In this document: in pieces, positions 43,955 to 52,944 of the stretch | Numbering within the stretch: position 1 is the stretch's first letter | Layout: each line of letters opens with the position of its first letter | NCBI GenBank assembly: GCA_017399765.1 | Contig: JAFQBH010000028.1 | Coordinates: 1-64,000, forward strand | DNA from: Oscillospiraceae bacterium | GTDB lineage: Bacteria > Bacillota > Clostridia > Oscillospirales > Ruminococcaceae | Direction: 5' to 3' | Length of the DNA: 64,000 nucleotides | The notes under the pieces: generated by a model | What the model was told of the DNA's origin: nothing | What the model saw: the letters and a program-made list of their open reading frames with translations, nothing else | Database searches by the model: none | Position numbers and translations under genes: made by a program

Positions 43955-43988
43955 CAGAAGCGGCGCCCGAAAATGGGTGCCGCTTCTG
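43955..43988 (-). terminator. Terminator after the alcohol dehydrogenase gene
   Basis: CAGAAGCGGCgCCC pairs with GGGtGCCGCTTCTG with a 6-base loop; one G-T pair. It ends the gldA-adh transcript. Confidence 0.7.
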
Positions 43989-44015
43989 CTTTGGGGGTAT
44001 TTAACAGAAATAGAA

Positions 44016-45053
44016 TTATTCGTGGTCGATTACAACCTTAAGAGCGCAGTTTGCGTCTTTTGCCTGGGTGAATGCTTCGTTTATTTGGTCAAGGGTGAAG
44101 TGATGGGTTATGATCTGCTCAACGGGAGTGGATTTTGCGTGAAGAGCTTCGATAACTTCTTCGATATCGCTGTTTGCGTATGCGAAAGAGCCAACAACTT
44201 CCATTTCAGCACCGAGAATCTGATAAGGATTGATAGTTACATCGTGGTGGTAAAGTGCAACGATAACGAGTCTGGAACGGTTCTTTGCCATTCCGAGAAC
44301 TTCGGGAATAATGGTTTTGGTACCTGCAGTGTCAATATAAAGATCGATGTCAACAGCACTCTGGCCTGCAGCGCTCTGGATATTTGCGCCGAATTTCTCC
44401 TGAAGGAATTCTTTAAGGTTACCTTTTGCTGCGTTGAAAGGAATTGCACCCATTTCTTCTGCTTTCTTAAGGCGCCATTCGTTGATATCAACTACGACGA
44501 CTTCTTTAATGCCTTTACTCTGGCAAGCTGCAAGAGTGCAAAGACCGATCATGCCTGCACCATAGATAACAACTCTGTCGGAAGAGGTTGCTTTACCCAT
44601 GTTTACGCCGTGCATACCTACTGCGAAAGGCTCGATAAGTGCTGCTTCATTGAAGCTTACGTTTTCAGGAAGCGGGAAAAGGTTGTAATGAAGCTTTGCT
44701 TCCTCAACCTGAACATACTGAGAGAATGCGCCGCATTCATCACAGATTTCAAGAATGGAAAGTCCGCAATTGGGATTTTTGGAAAGGCAGGGGTTAAGGA
44801 AAACTCTCATGCCTTCTTTGATTTCAGGATCAACTTTTGCGCCTACTTTATAGACAACGCTTGCCATTTCGTGTCCGAACTGGTGTTCCGGGAAAATTCC
44901 TGCTGCATCGCCGCCGTTATAATATGCGCCGATATCGGTTCCACAGATACCGGATTTTACGTTTTTAATGATAACGTCATAATCGCCGCATTCGGGCATT
45001 GCTACTTCTTCAACTGTTACGTTTTCAATTCCATGGTAAATTGCCGCTTTCAT
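44016..45053 (-). CDS. Zinc-type alcohol/polyol dehydrogenase (MDR family)
   Basis: A 345-residue medium-chain dehydrogenase. The catalytic zinc ligands are Cys37 in GICGTD and His61 in FGHE, followed by Glu62. The structural zinc loop contains NPCLSKNPNCG and EICDECG cysteines. The NAD(P)-binding GAGMIGLC motif begins the Rossmann domain. Resembles sorbitol and butanediol dehydrogenases. It is the second gene after a glycerol dehydrogenase-like gene, 21 bases away, AAGGAG upstream. Confidence 0.82.
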   Translation of the reverse strand: MKAAIYHGIENVTVEEVAMPECGDYDVIIKNVKSGICGTDIGAYYNGGDAAGIFPEHQFGHEMASVVYKVGAKVDPEIKEGMRVFLNPCLSKNPNCGLSILEICDECGAFSQYVQVEEAKLHYNLFPLPENVSFNEAALIEPFAVGMHGVNMGKATSSDRVVIYGAGMIGLCTLAACQSKGIKEVVVVDINEWRLKKAEEMGAIPFNAAKGNLKEFLQEKFGANIQSAAGQSAVDIDLYIDTAGTKTIIPEVLGMAKNRSRLVIVALYHHDVTINPYQILGAEMEVVGSFAYANSDIEEVIEALHAKSTPVEQIITHHFTLDQINEAFTQAKDANCALKVVIDHE

Positions 45054-45074
45054 CTTATATTTCTCCTTCTGAAA

Positions 45075-46154
45075 TCAAAATTTGCTTGCGTATGCGTCTG
45101 CCGCTTTGATTACATCAAAAACGTATTTAGGACTGAGAGGCATATACATTGCGTGAATAGTTTCGCCGGGGGCAACTGCTGTTTCCGCAACCTGCATAAG
45201 TTCTTCATCGGTGATGTTTTCTATGCCGAAATCTTTAAGGCATACAGGAAGGCCTACGCTCTTGAAGAATTTAATGATGAGGTCAAGGTCGGGGTTGTTT
45301 TCCATCATAAGCTGGCAGACTACGCCAAACGCAACTTTTTCGCCGTGATAGAAATGATGGCATGCTTCAAGAGTGCAAAGGCCGTTATGTACGGAATGGG
45401 AAGCTGCAACGCCGCCGCTTTCAAAACCGATACCGGAAAGATAGGTGTTTGCTTCAACAATATTTTCAAAAGCTTCGCTGCAAACATGGTTTTCTGCTGC
45501 AAGTTTTGCTTTAACGCCGTCTTCAAGAAGGGTGTCGCGGCAGAGTTTTGCGATTGCGAGAGCGGTTTTGGAAGCATATCCGCCGGCCATAACAAGAGAA
45601 CCGGTGCGGTTGGAAGCCATTGCTTCGTAATAGGTTGCCATTGCATCGCCCATACCGGAGACAAGGAATCTTGCCGGTGCGTCTGCAATAACATCAAGGT
45701 CCATAAGAACGATATCCGGGTTTGCTTTAAGGAAAAGATATCTGTCAACAGTACCTTCGTTGGTATAGATTACAGAAAGTCTGCTGCAGGGTGCATCGGT
45801 GGATGCAGCGGTAGGAACGATGATTACGGGAACGTTTTTGAAATATGCAACTGCTTTTGCGGTATCGATGGTTTTGCCGCCGCCGATACCTATTACAACG
45901 TCTGCTTCGCCAAGAGCTTCGATGTGTTTGTTGATTTCATCGTCACAGCATTCGCCGCTGCAGGCAACGAGTTCATAAGCAGTGCCTTTTTCTTCAAAGC
46001 TGGAAATAATTTCGTTTTCGTATTTATTTTTGATGAAAGCGTCAGCAATAATATATGCTTTTTTGCTTCCGAGTTTAAGGTAATGCTCTGCAAGGTTTTT
46101 GATTTCACCGTTACCCTGAATGTAGGTGCTGGGTGCGATAATTACTTTTTTCAT
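45075..46154 (-). CDS. Iron-type glycerol dehydrogenase-like (GldA family)
   Basis: A 359-residue metal-dependent polyol dehydrogenase. The N-terminal Rossmann half has VVIGIGGGKTIDTAKAVAYF. The metal-binding C-terminal half has SGMGDAMATYYEAMA, with His residues in ASHSVHNGL and HHFYHGEKVAF. The ATG at 46154 with AAAGGAG upstream gives the family's normal length. It likely oxidises glycerol or a related polyol; the partner MDR enzyme and AraC regulator support a small polyol pathway. Confidence 0.82.
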   Translation of the reverse strand: MKKVIIAPSTYIQGNGEIKNLAEHYLKLGSKKAYIIADAFIKNKYENEIISSFEEKGTAYELVACSGECCDDEINKHIEALGEADVVIGIGGGKTIDTAKAVAYFKNVPVIIVPTAASTDAPCSRLSVIYTNEGTVDRYLFLKANPDIVLMDLDVIADAPARFLVSGMGDAMATYYEAMASNRTGSLVMAGGYASKTALAIAKLCRDTLLEDGVKAKLAAENHVCSEAFENIVEANTYLSGIGFESGGVAASHSVHNGLCTLEACHHFYHGEKVAFGVVCQLMMENNPDLDLIIKFFKSVGLPVCLKDFGIENITDEELMQVAETAVAPGETIHAMYMPLSPKYVFDVIKAADAYASKF

Positions 46155-46181
46155 AGTCTTTTTTCTCCTTTGCATTTTAAT

Positions 46182-46211
46182 TTGCAATTAAATTATATCC
46201 GTGATATAATT
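46182..46211. promoter_or_regulatory. Overlapping divergent promoter/operator of gldA-type and araC-type genes
   Basis: A perfect dyad with nine-base arms (AATTATATC at 46191-46199 and GATATAATT at 46203-46211) contains a TATAAT for the plus strand (46205-46210, -35 TTGCAA 46182-46187, 17-base spacer) and a TATAAT on the minus strand (46192-46197). One protein on the dyad could control both directions. Confidence 0.6.
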
Positions 46212-46268
46212 TTAACGATATTAAAACTATGCCATATTTTTTAGATATAGTGCCAAGGAGTTTTTGTT

Positions 46269-47180
46269 TTGCTAAAAATTATAAAAGAGATAAAAATGGG
46301 CAAAAGCCTTTATGAATATGATGTTCACAGAACGGACGGACTTCCCTATGCCCTCTATTTTTCCGAAATCTCCGATTACGTCGATCAAAAGGTTCCCCTT
46401 CACTGGCACAGGGAATTTGAAATCACCTTTATTACAAAAGGAAGAATAAAAGCCTTTATAGATAACGCCGAAATGATCCTTGAAAAAGGTGAAGGACTTT
46501 TTGTAAATTCCGAAATGTTTCATGGTTACAGCAAAATCGAAAATGAAGAAGGGCAATTTCTCACCGCTGTTTTTGATTCTTCTTTTATTACCGGAAGCGA
46601 CAGCAAAAACTATCTTTTCAAAAAATATGTTGAACCGGTCATAAAAAACGATGACCTCCGGTTCGTAAAATTTTCTCCAAACAATGAGTGGCATTCCATT
46701 TTTCTTAACAACATAAAGAAACTTTTCGATGTTAAAATACCTGAAACCGATTACAGCGAATTTTACGCAAGAGAAATGCTTGCAAGGGAGATCTGCCTTC
46801 TCCACGACAACAACGATTTCTTCAAAGCTCCCGATCTTCGCGGAATGAACTTTACTGTTTCCAAAATGACCGATTACATCAAAGCAAACTATTCGGAGGA
46901 TATTTCCGTCGGCGACATTGCAAAATCCGCAAACATTTCAAGAAGAGAATGCTTCCGCAAATTCAGCGAAAGCATGGGCGTAACACCATTTGACTACCTT
47001 GATTCCGTCCGCATAAAGGCTGCCACTCTTCTTCTTGAAGAAAGTGACAAAACCATCACCGAAATATGTTATGAAACCGGTTTTTCAAGCGGAAGTTATT
47101 TTTCAACTAAATTTAAAAAAGCTATGGGATGTTCCCCGGCAGAATATCGAAAGAACATAAAAAAACAGCGAAGCCAATAA
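46269..47180 (+). CDS. AraC-family transcriptional regulator
   Basis: A 303-residue regulator with an N-terminal cupin-like sensing domain (PLHWHREFEITFITKGRIKA) and a C-terminal pair of AraC helix-turn-helix motifs (ISVGDIAKSANISRRECFRK, then ITEICYETGFSSGSYFSTKF). The TTG at 46269 with AAGGAG eight bases upstream is preferred; an internal ATG at 46296 is possible. It is divergent from the glycerol dehydrogenase gene and probably activates it. Confidence 0.85.
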   Translation: MLKIIKEIKMGKSLYEYDVHRTDGLPYALYFSEISDYVDQKVPLHWHREFEITFITKGRIKAFIDNAEMILEKGEGLFVNSEMFHGYSKIENEEGQFLTAVFDSSFITGSDSKNYLFKKYVEPVIKNDDLRFVKFSPNNEWHSIFLNNIKKLFDVKIPETDYSEFYAREMLAREICLLHDNNDFFKAPDLRGMNFTVSKMTDYIKANYSEDISVGDIAKSANISRRECFRKFSESMGVTPFDYLDSVRIKAATLLLEESDKTITEICYETGFSSGSYFSTKFKKAMGCSPAEYRKNIKKQRSQ

Positions 47181-47193
47181 GCTTCGCTGTTTT
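47162..47193. terminator. Terminator after the araC-type gene
   Basis: AAAACAGCGAAGC pairs with GCTTCGCTGTTTT, six-base loop. It lies at the border to the integrated element. Confidence 0.85.
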
Positions 47194-47196
47194 ATT

Positions 47197-48705
47197 TCAG
47201 ACCGCCAACTCCATTTTGACACCGTCATTGCTGACGAAAATGTTTTTAACGGCGGTCTTAATAAGATTCGTTGCTTCGAGGTCGTAAGAGTCTTTTAGAT
47301 ACCTTGCAACGGCCCTTTTGACTCTTGATATGTTCTGTTGGTTTATCTCTATCTTCTGGGCCTCATGCTTTTCAAGCCTCTCCTCGAGGCCTACTTTTTC
47401 TTCTTCAAGCTCTGCCAACTGTACGAGCAATGTATCCGAACATTGTTTTCTAAGGGCTTTGCTGATGTTCTTGATTGCTGTGTTGGCCTTTTCAATTTTC
47501 TCTTTGATGATGTTCTCATCAACGCTGTCATTGAACACTTTGTTAAGTTCAGCGGGATTTTCGTTCTCAAAAATAGCGGATACCAGATTATAAATAACGA
47601 ATTTTTCTAGCCTGTCTGCTCTGATTTCTTTCGTTTCACAAAGACCTTTTTTGTGGTTCGGACATCTGTATGTACGGTATTTTTTGCCGTGGGAACTTTG
47701 TGTTGTTCCGCACATCAGAGCACCGCATTTTGCGCATTTTAAGATTTTTTTACTGCCCAATACGTAATGGTAACGGGTTTTAGGTTCATCTTTTCCAGCA
47801 GCCCTTTTCTCCATCTTTTTCTTGACGCGGTCGAACTGAGCTTCGGTAATAATCTGAGGAACACCGCCCGGATTTATAATATGCTCTTCTATGGGTTTCT
47901 CCCTGCTGTTGTTTCTTTTACCTTTAGAACCTTTCGCTTCGCGGACATTATAGGTGTATAATCCCGTGTATTTTGGTTGCTGCAATATGCTGTTGAAGGA
48001 ATTCTTACCGAACTTGTTTCCGGTTTTTGTGCGGCAACCGTCGTTGTTTAGTATTTCTGCCATTTTTGCGTAGGAAACATTATTTTCGTACATGTTGAAA
48101 ATACGTTGGACTATAGCTGCCTCGTAAGGATTTATTACAAGTTTTTTCTTTTTTAGGTCATATCCGAGGGGTGCGATTCCGCCGCAATGAGAACTCTCTC
48201 TTGCTTTATGCATTAAGCCATCTCTGGTTACTTTCTGCAATGCGTCAAGATAGTGTTCGTTATTTGCACGCTTCATTTTCTTTAAATATTTGCTGTCGGG
48301 GTCATCACCGAATTCCTCGGTTATGCTCACTAACTTTATACCGTGTTCGTTGAGAAAGCTTTCGTAAGTGTCGCCGTCTCCGGTATTTCTTACAAAGCGG
48401 CTGTCGTCATATACGAGCAAATATTCCCATTCAACGCCGTTCTTAACGTCTTCCATAATCTGCATGAATGAATCTCTGGTGTCAGCATATTTTGCGGTCT
48501 TGCCGCCGTCGATATATTCTTTAATTATTTTATAGCCTTTTTCTTCCGCATAGGAATTTATTTCATCATCTTGGTAACCAAGTGAATTGGTTATTTGTCC
48601 GAAGGTTGAGCATCTGCGATAAGAAGCCGATAGTTTCTCTTGAATCGGATGTTCTTCTTTTGCTTTTTTAACAAGTTTATCGTAGTTTAAGTACTTCTTA
48701 ATCAT
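47197..48705 (-). CDS. Large serine recombinase 1, 502 aa
   Basis: Site-specific integrase of the large serine family. The catalytic serine lies in SASYRRCSTFGQ near residue 30, followed by a QDDEINSYAEEKGYKI helix and DDSRFVRN. A recombinase domain (SSHCGGIAPLGYDL) and a zinc ribbon with cysteine pairs (LKCAKCGALMCG, then RCPNHKKGLC) follow, ending in a coiled coil. It is at the left end of the element, where integrases usually sit. GGAGG precedes the ATG. Confidence 0.88.
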   Translation of the reverse strand: MIKKYLNYDKLVKKAKEEHPIQEKLSASYRRCSTFGQITNSLGYQDDEINSYAEEKGYKIIKEYIDGGKTAKYADTRDSFMQIMEDVKNGVEWEYLLVYDDSRFVRNTGDGDTYESFLNEHGIKLVSITEEFGDDPDSKYLKKMKRANNEHYLDALQKVTRDGLMHKARESSHCGGIAPLGYDLKKKKLVINPYEAAIVQRIFNMYENNVSYAKMAEILNNDGCRTKTGNKFGKNSFNSILQQPKYTGLYTYNVREAKGSKGKRNNSREKPIEEHIINPGGVPQIITEAQFDRVKKKMEKRAAGKDEPKTRYHYVLGSKKILKCAKCGALMCGTTQSSHGKKYRTYRCPNHKKGLCETKEIRADRLEKFVIYNLVSAIFENENPAELNKVFNDSVDENIIKEKIEKANTAIKNISKALRKQCSDTLLVQLAELEEEKVGLEERLEKHEAQKIEINQQNISRVKRAVARYLKDSYDLEATNLIKTAVKNIFVSNDGVKMELAV

Positions 48706-48726
48706 GTTTTTCCTCCTGTGTAATTT

Positions 48727-48754
48727 GCGGCTCTGCCATCCTCGACAGAGCCGC
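48727..48754. terminator. Hairpin before recombinase 1
   Basis: GCGGCTCTG pairs with CAGAGCCGC, 10-base loop, between the 49-residue gene and recombinase 1. Confidence 0.6.
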
Positions 48755-48765
48755 GTTCTGTTTTA

Positions 48766-48915
48766 TTAGCGAAAATCCGCTTTGCCCAGTACTTCAATCA
48801 GTTTCTTGTGAACTGCGCTCTTCTTGCCGTAACTGACCTCTTTATTTTTTACGGCAATGCTGTTATTTTTGATTGATGTTTTAAGGCCTTCGCGGGTTAT
48901 AGTTACCGTCGTCAT
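48766..48915 (-). CDS. Small protein of 49 aa, unknown
   Basis: A 49-residue basic protein (MTTVTITREGLKTSIKNNSI, ending GKADFR) with GGGGAAG before the ATG. It lies between the recombinase and a 182-residue gene. Possible excision or regulatory partner; no family recognised. Confidence 0.45.
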   Translation of the reverse strand: MTTVTITREGLKTSIKNNSIAVKNKEVSYGKKSAVHKKLIEVLGKADFR

Positions 48916-48928
48916 TTGTTCTTCCCCC

Positions 48929-49477
48929 TTAAATTGCCGCCATGAGCTTGAGCCAAAAATACTCTTCTTTGACTTTATGGGCATACTTTTCAGGGAGAGT
49001 ACCTGCGATAAAGCGACACTCGATCGCTTTGAAAATCCAGGATTGCTGTAGCCTTTTGTATGTGTAAATTGCTTTACCGACAAAAGCATCTTTGCCTTTT
49101 TCTTTGCGAATCTGTTCACGTCTTTTTTCGGTACGGCGGCATTTTTTGCTAACCTCAACAAATAAGCTGCAAACATGTTCAAAGTTGCCGAACCAGATAG
49201 CATTGATAAGGTTCGGTGACATATCTTTGATTGCGATTGCATCTTCGGTGATATTATAATATTTCTCATAGCTCCATACTTTACCTATAAGCTGAAGGGT
49301 CCTGTACCCTTCATAGTTGAGGTTTGCAAGGTCAAGTCCGTAATAGTCAAAAATTTCTTTATTTATGCTTGCGCAGTTTGAGGCAAGATTCCAACGGAAG
49401 GGTTCTTCGTTCTCTTCTTGGATTGGGATCAGGGTTAGGAGACGTTCTATGATAATGTAGTTAGAAATAGGGTTCAT
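48929..49477 (-). CDS. Unknown protein of mobile element, 182 aa
   Basis: A mostly helical, basic protein. The ATG at 49477 with GGAAAGGTG six bases upstream is preferred to GTG at 49486. No known domain is recognised; RTEKRREQIRKEKGK is a strongly basic helix that could bind DNA. It is the second gene of the minus-strand half. Confidence 0.45.
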   Translation of the reverse strand: MNPISNYIIIERLLTLIPIQEENEEPFRWNLASNCASINKEIFDYYGLDLANLNYEGYRTLQLIGKVWSYEKYYNITEDAIAIKDMSPNLINAIWFGNFEHVCSLFVEVSKKCRRTEKRREQIRKEKGKDAFVGKAIYTYKRLQQSWIFKAIECRFIAGTLPEKYAHKVKEEYFWLKLMAAI

Positions 49478-49552
49478 AGTTTTCACCTTTCCGGGTATTT
49501 ACCCTTTTATTTTTTCTTCATGTGCTTTGAGCACGGGCTATTTTAAGGCGGG

Positions 49553-49585
49553 TAAGGTGGTGCTCATGGCGTGAGCACCACCTTT
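49553..49585. terminator. Terminator between two minus-strand genes
   Basis: TAAGGTGGTGCTCA pairs with TGAGCACCACCTTTA, 13 bases matched, five-base loop. It carries the recurring TGAGCAC word. Confidence 0.7.
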
Positions 49586-49595
49586 ACGAGGGTTG

Positions 49596-50018
49596 TTATT
49601 TAATCTTAACAGCTGCAACCTTGATGCCGTCAATTTCATCGAGGCTGATTTCATCAAATGCCTTAGAGGTGCATTTGGTGTAATCAAGGCTGAATGCTTT
49701 AACTATCATCGCGGAGATGGGTTCGGAGTAGCAGATTCTTTTTCCCCCATCATTGATTTTGCCGGTAGAGACATTTTCGAGATTAAGTTTCTTGGCAACA
49801 AGGAGAATTCCATCTTCAACAAGTGGGAAGAAATCAACGGACTCTTCAAGGCTAAGTGCATCTGCAAGGCCTGCGGTAAGTGTTACCCTCTTGCTGTTTT
49901 TGTTATAAACAACACTAAGGGAAGGTTTGGAAACGCCCTTATGCTCATTTTTTACAGCCACGGGAACATTTTCAGTTTGTTTTGCCTTCTGGAGAAGGTC
50001 TTTTACGTTAAGAACCAT
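49596..50018 (-). CDS. Unknown protein of mobile element, 140 aa
   Basis: A 140-residue protein that starts VKDLLQKAKQTENVPVAV and has a beta-rich middle (SLSVVYNKNSKRVTLTAG). AAAGGAGG precedes its ATG, and it follows the DUF927 gene directly. It may be a single-stranded-DNA-binding-like or accessory factor of the helicase; not shown. Confidence 0.45.
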   Translation of the reverse strand: MVLNVKDLLQKAKQTENVPVAVKNEHKGVSKPSLSVVYNKNSKRVTLTAGLADALSLEESVDFFPLVEDGILLVAKKLNLENVSTGKINDGGKRICYSEPISAMIVKAFSLDYTKCTSKAFDEISLDEIDGIKVAAVKIK

Positions 50019-52271
50019 TTATAAGGTCCTCCTTTCAAGTTTTATATTTTCAGGCAATTCTCCAAGGAGATTTGCTTCAGGGTCATATAAATCATCAATT
50101 TCATATGGCTCCACAGAGTTTATTTCGCCGGCAAAGGTGCAAAAATCATTCATTGCATTTACCATTGCACAAGGGATACCATACGCATCCCTCTCAACGA
50201 CTATGTCCGTGAAGGCCACGCGATATCGGACTGGTAACTCGATACCAAGGACTTCTAAAATTGCTTCTTTTTTCCGTTCATTCGAGCACCAAGTATGTTT
50301 TTTGCTTTTATGAAGCGACATTTTCAAACAGTCGTTGGTAAGCTCTTTTTTACTGAGAAGCAGAGCATTTTTTGCAGGAATAGGTGCGATATAAAAGCCA
50401 TCGGAAACGTTTATCTCGAGTTCTTTTATCAAACTTTTATTAAGTACAAGAACGAGATTTTGTGCACCAAGTCTGATAAAGCCTAGCGCAAGCAAAGGTT
50501 CGTCCTTTTTTTCAGTAAATTTTTTTATTTTTTCATGATAACTGCTTTTTATTCCAAGATCATCGTTGAGTAATCTTTTTTCAATATCCACGATGCTATT
50601 GACTTTATTCATATCAAAAATTTCTTGAAGAGCTGTTTGGGCCTTAGGAAGCATAAGAACATAACCCTTCTGTTTCCCAAAACCTACATCTCTTTCGTAC
50701 AGATAATGATTTTTGGAGTATGCTTTAATAAAATTTTTTGAAGCAAGCATTTTAATTGCCGTCTTCGGTCCGAATTTGCTTTTTTTAATCATTTCTTCGA
50801 ACTTTGTCCTCAACACCCATAGGGTTTTATCGTTTCCATCAAAACCTTTAGTCCCCCAAAGATCCGATGTTGTAATATCGTATTTTGAGGAAGAAAGGTC
50901 CGTTTCGTTCCTAAACTTTGAACCATTTTTTGAGATTTCGGACAGTAAATAATCCATGAGTTCATCAGTCTCGTCGCTAACCTCAACAGAAGTTCCTTGA
51001 AGATTCTCTTCAAAAACTTCATCGAGGATGGGCTTGACCTTTTCTGGGTGAAGACCGATTTTGAGTGCTTTTTCTGCGACCCAAAGTGAAACGAGGATAA
51101 GCGCCTTACGTTGGAGAAGCCTTGCCTCAACACCATTAACGGGCTTTTTTTCTTCGCGAAGCTGTTCGTATGTTTTTTTGAACTTACGTATGAGCTTCTT
51201 ATCAAAGCCCTCAGACATGAGAAGGGATATTATGGGTTCGGTACCCCATCCGTAGTTCTTGCTACAGACCTCTTTGATTTTGTCGGCCTGTTTATCGTCC
51301 TTGGTCCATCTTAAGCAGAATTCAACCACGCGAGCGTATTCGCCGGCATTTTCTGAGCTTCGATCAAGTAGCGATTTCTCGCTCGACATAATGGTCGCGC
51401 CAGAAAAAGTTACCTGCGGCTTTAATGAACCATCGGAATTGCAACGGGATTTCTTTCGGCCCGTCGGGAGAGTATAAAGAAGCGAATCCACCGAAAATCC
51501 TGGAATATTTGAAGCGTCGTCACCGATGAACGGTACACCGTTTTGCGTTGCTTGCATCGCGTAGAAAGCGTTTTCCGTTGAATTAAACGTGCGAAGGCCC
51601 TTCATCGGGTTCATGAAGAGGGCTAGCTGCAGGTAGTGACTTGAAGATTTCCCGATGGACGAGTGACCTACTAAAACCCATATAGGCAAGTCCATAAAGA
51701 CGCCCGCCTCTTTGAGCATATGTGCAACAGGAGCTGTAACGGCAAGGGAGAGCGCTATGCACAGTTCTGACCTTTTCGCAACTTCGCTGAGAAGCAGTCT
51801 GCGGAAAGCTCCTTTTGAACCGGCGGGCTTCATTCCGTCATCTTTAATAAGGATTGACTGGGCTTTGATTCCATCTAAACCTATTGGGTTGCTTCCGAGG
51901 AAGCAGGTTTCACCACTGTTTAAGGTAGTGAAACCCGTTTTCTCATGGAAGAACTGAACTGCTGCGCTATTCTCCATTTCAATAATCAATGCGAGAAGAC
52001 CTTTTGCATTTGAATCAGAATCAATAATGTCGAGGCCTTGGGCAAGGAATTTACCCAAGACCTTGACAGCGGTTAGGTTCTGGCGTTCAAGATTGAATGG
52101 CTTTGGAGCATAGGGTTTATAAATTACAACATCGATGTTTTCTGAACCGTCATGCAAGTTGACATTTTTCCTTGTGATATAAAAATCATCGCAAAAGGGC
52201 TTGAAATCCTGCGGAAGGTTTTTACCCACCATGTCAACCCATATTTTACCGTCTTTACGATACCAACTCAT
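50019..52271 (-). CDS. DUF927 helicase-like ATPase, 750 aa
   Basis: A 750-residue protein with the DUF927 pattern: LPIWVLVGHSSIGKSSSHYL carries a P-loop, followed by FIGDDASNIPG as the Walker-B-like motif and a conserved KSRCNSDGSLKP region. Such proteins occur in integrative elements and are thought to act in replication as primase-helicase factors. It overlaps the next gene by four bases. The C-terminal ~220 residues are not assigned. Confidence 0.65.
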   Translation of the reverse strand: MSWYRKDGKIWVDMVGKNLPQDFKPFCDDFYITRKNVNLHDGSENIDVVIYKPYAPKPFNLERQNLTAVKVLGKFLAQGLDIIDSDSNAKGLLALIIEMENSAAVQFFHEKTGFTTLNSGETCFLGSNPIGLDGIKAQSILIKDDGMKPAGSKGAFRRLLLSEVAKRSELCIALSLAVTAPVAHMLKEAGVFMDLPIWVLVGHSSIGKSSSHYLQLALFMNPMKGLRTFNSTENAFYAMQATQNGVPFIGDDASNIPGFSVDSLLYTLPTGRKKSRCNSDGSLKPQVTFSGATIMSSEKSLLDRSSENAGEYARVVEFCLRWTKDDKQADKIKEVCSKNYGWGTEPIISLLMSEGFDKKLIRKFKKTYEQLREEKKPVNGVEARLLQRKALILVSLWVAEKALKIGLHPEKVKPILDEVFEENLQGTSVEVSDETDELMDYLLSEISKNGSKFRNETDLSSSKYDITTSDLWGTKGFDGNDKTLWVLRTKFEEMIKKSKFGPKTAIKMLASKNFIKAYSKNHYLYERDVGFGKQKGYVLMLPKAQTALQEIFDMNKVNSIVDIEKRLLNDDLGIKSSYHEKIKKFTEKKDEPLLALGFIRLGAQNLVLVLNKSLIKELEINVSDGFYIAPIPAKNALLLSKKELTNDCLKMSLHKSKKHTWCSNERKKEAILEVLGIELPVRYRVAFTDIVVERDAYGIPCAMVNAMNDFCTFAGEINSVEPYEIDDLYDPEANLLGELPENIKLERRTL

Positions 52272-52648
52272 GCAGAATCAGATTCTTTGGAAACAAATTT
52301 GCGGGAAATAATGCTCGTGTAACGGTGGCTACCGCGAACATTATAACCAATCACGATTTCTTCTTCCATGCCTTCGAAGTCAAAAACGTTGCTGATTCCA
52401 GCATCGAAGAGATAGTTGAAAAACTTTATCGAGCGTTCAGTTTCGGAATTGTAAAAAAGTTCCTCGTGAACGTACTCCTCACCCTCGGATGAGGTGAGAG
52501 TATAGCTCATCTTAAAAGCACTGCCAACTTCAAAATTCGGAGCCCACTCCACTTTGTCACATCTGCATGCGTACCTTCCAAGCGGAATAGAATCGATTTT
52601 TTTGGCTTTCTGTGCTTTTTTTACGATATCGGTGATATCAAAAGTCAT
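52268..52648 (-). CDS. Small DNA-metabolism-like protein of mobile element, 126 aa
   Basis: The ATG at 52648 was chosen because GGAGG lies seven bases upstream; a longer frame to 52666 lacks a site. The protein contains PLGRYACRCDKVEWAPNFEVG and SAFKMSYTLTSSEGEEYVHE, a layout resembling DUF669-type phage proteins that assist replication. It is the first gene of the DUF927 operon and overlaps it by four bases. Confidence 0.5.
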   Translation of the reverse strand: MTFDITDIVKKAQKAKKIDSIPLGRYACRCDKVEWAPNFEVGSAFKMSYTLTSSEGEEYVHEELFYNSETERSIKFFNYLFDAGISNVFDFEGMEEEIVIGYNVRGSHRYTSIISRKFVSKESDSA

Positions 52649-52849
52649 AGCAAAACCTCCATACATTTTAATATTATTCTATTTTCAAGGTTCTTCTGCG
52701 GATTGTTCCCTCCGCATAGGATGAAAATGTTTACCGATTGAGTTTCGAGTTTGCCTCCTTCTTGGGTTTTGGCCTTTGCCTCACAGATACGCTGCGACCG
52801 GTTTTGTTTCTACTTTTTTGGAAGAAGGATTTTGTCTTCCTGTGTTTAC

Positions 52850-52878
52850 ATTATACCATTCTACATATATGTTGTCTA
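52850..52878 (-). promoter_or_regulatory. Promoter of the DUF927 operon
   Basis: Minus-strand TAGACA (52873-52878) and TATAAT (52850-52855) with a 17-base spacer that contains ACATATATGT. Confidence 0.7.
52863..52875. promoter_or_regulatory. Operator box A
   Basis: ACATATATGTTGT, in the spacer and -35 of the minus promoter. Confidence 0.5.
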
Positions 52879-52915
52879 ATTGCTGTTTTTCTATACATTT
52901 TTAATATTAATATGC

Positions 52916-52944
52916 TTGAAATATACACATATTTGTTGTAAGAT
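52916..52944 (+). promoter_or_regulatory. Promoter of the winged-helix-like gene
   Basis: TTGAAA (52916-52921) and TAAGAT (52939-52944), 17-base spacer. Confidence 0.5.
52927..52939. promoter_or_regulatory. Operator box B
   Basis: ACATATTTGTTGT, one base different from box A, inside the spacer of the plus promoter. Confidence 0.5.

Larger units (their letters stand above)
43442..44015. other. Gene-poor block with hairpin, repeats and possible type I toxin
   Basis: About 570 bases without a normal gene. It holds a strong hairpin (43514-43555), a short hydrophobic frame on the minus strand (43615-43722) and direct repeats AACCCCTAAAAA (minus strand, around 43740-43780). Together they recall type I toxin-antitoxin loci of Firmicutes, but this is not proven. 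Confidence 0.4.

Noticed and set aside
43872..46244. 790-codon plus-strand frame
   Set aside because: Antisense to the alcohol and glycerol dehydrogenase genes, whose catalytic motifs are clear; its open state reflects the codon bias of the opposite strand.
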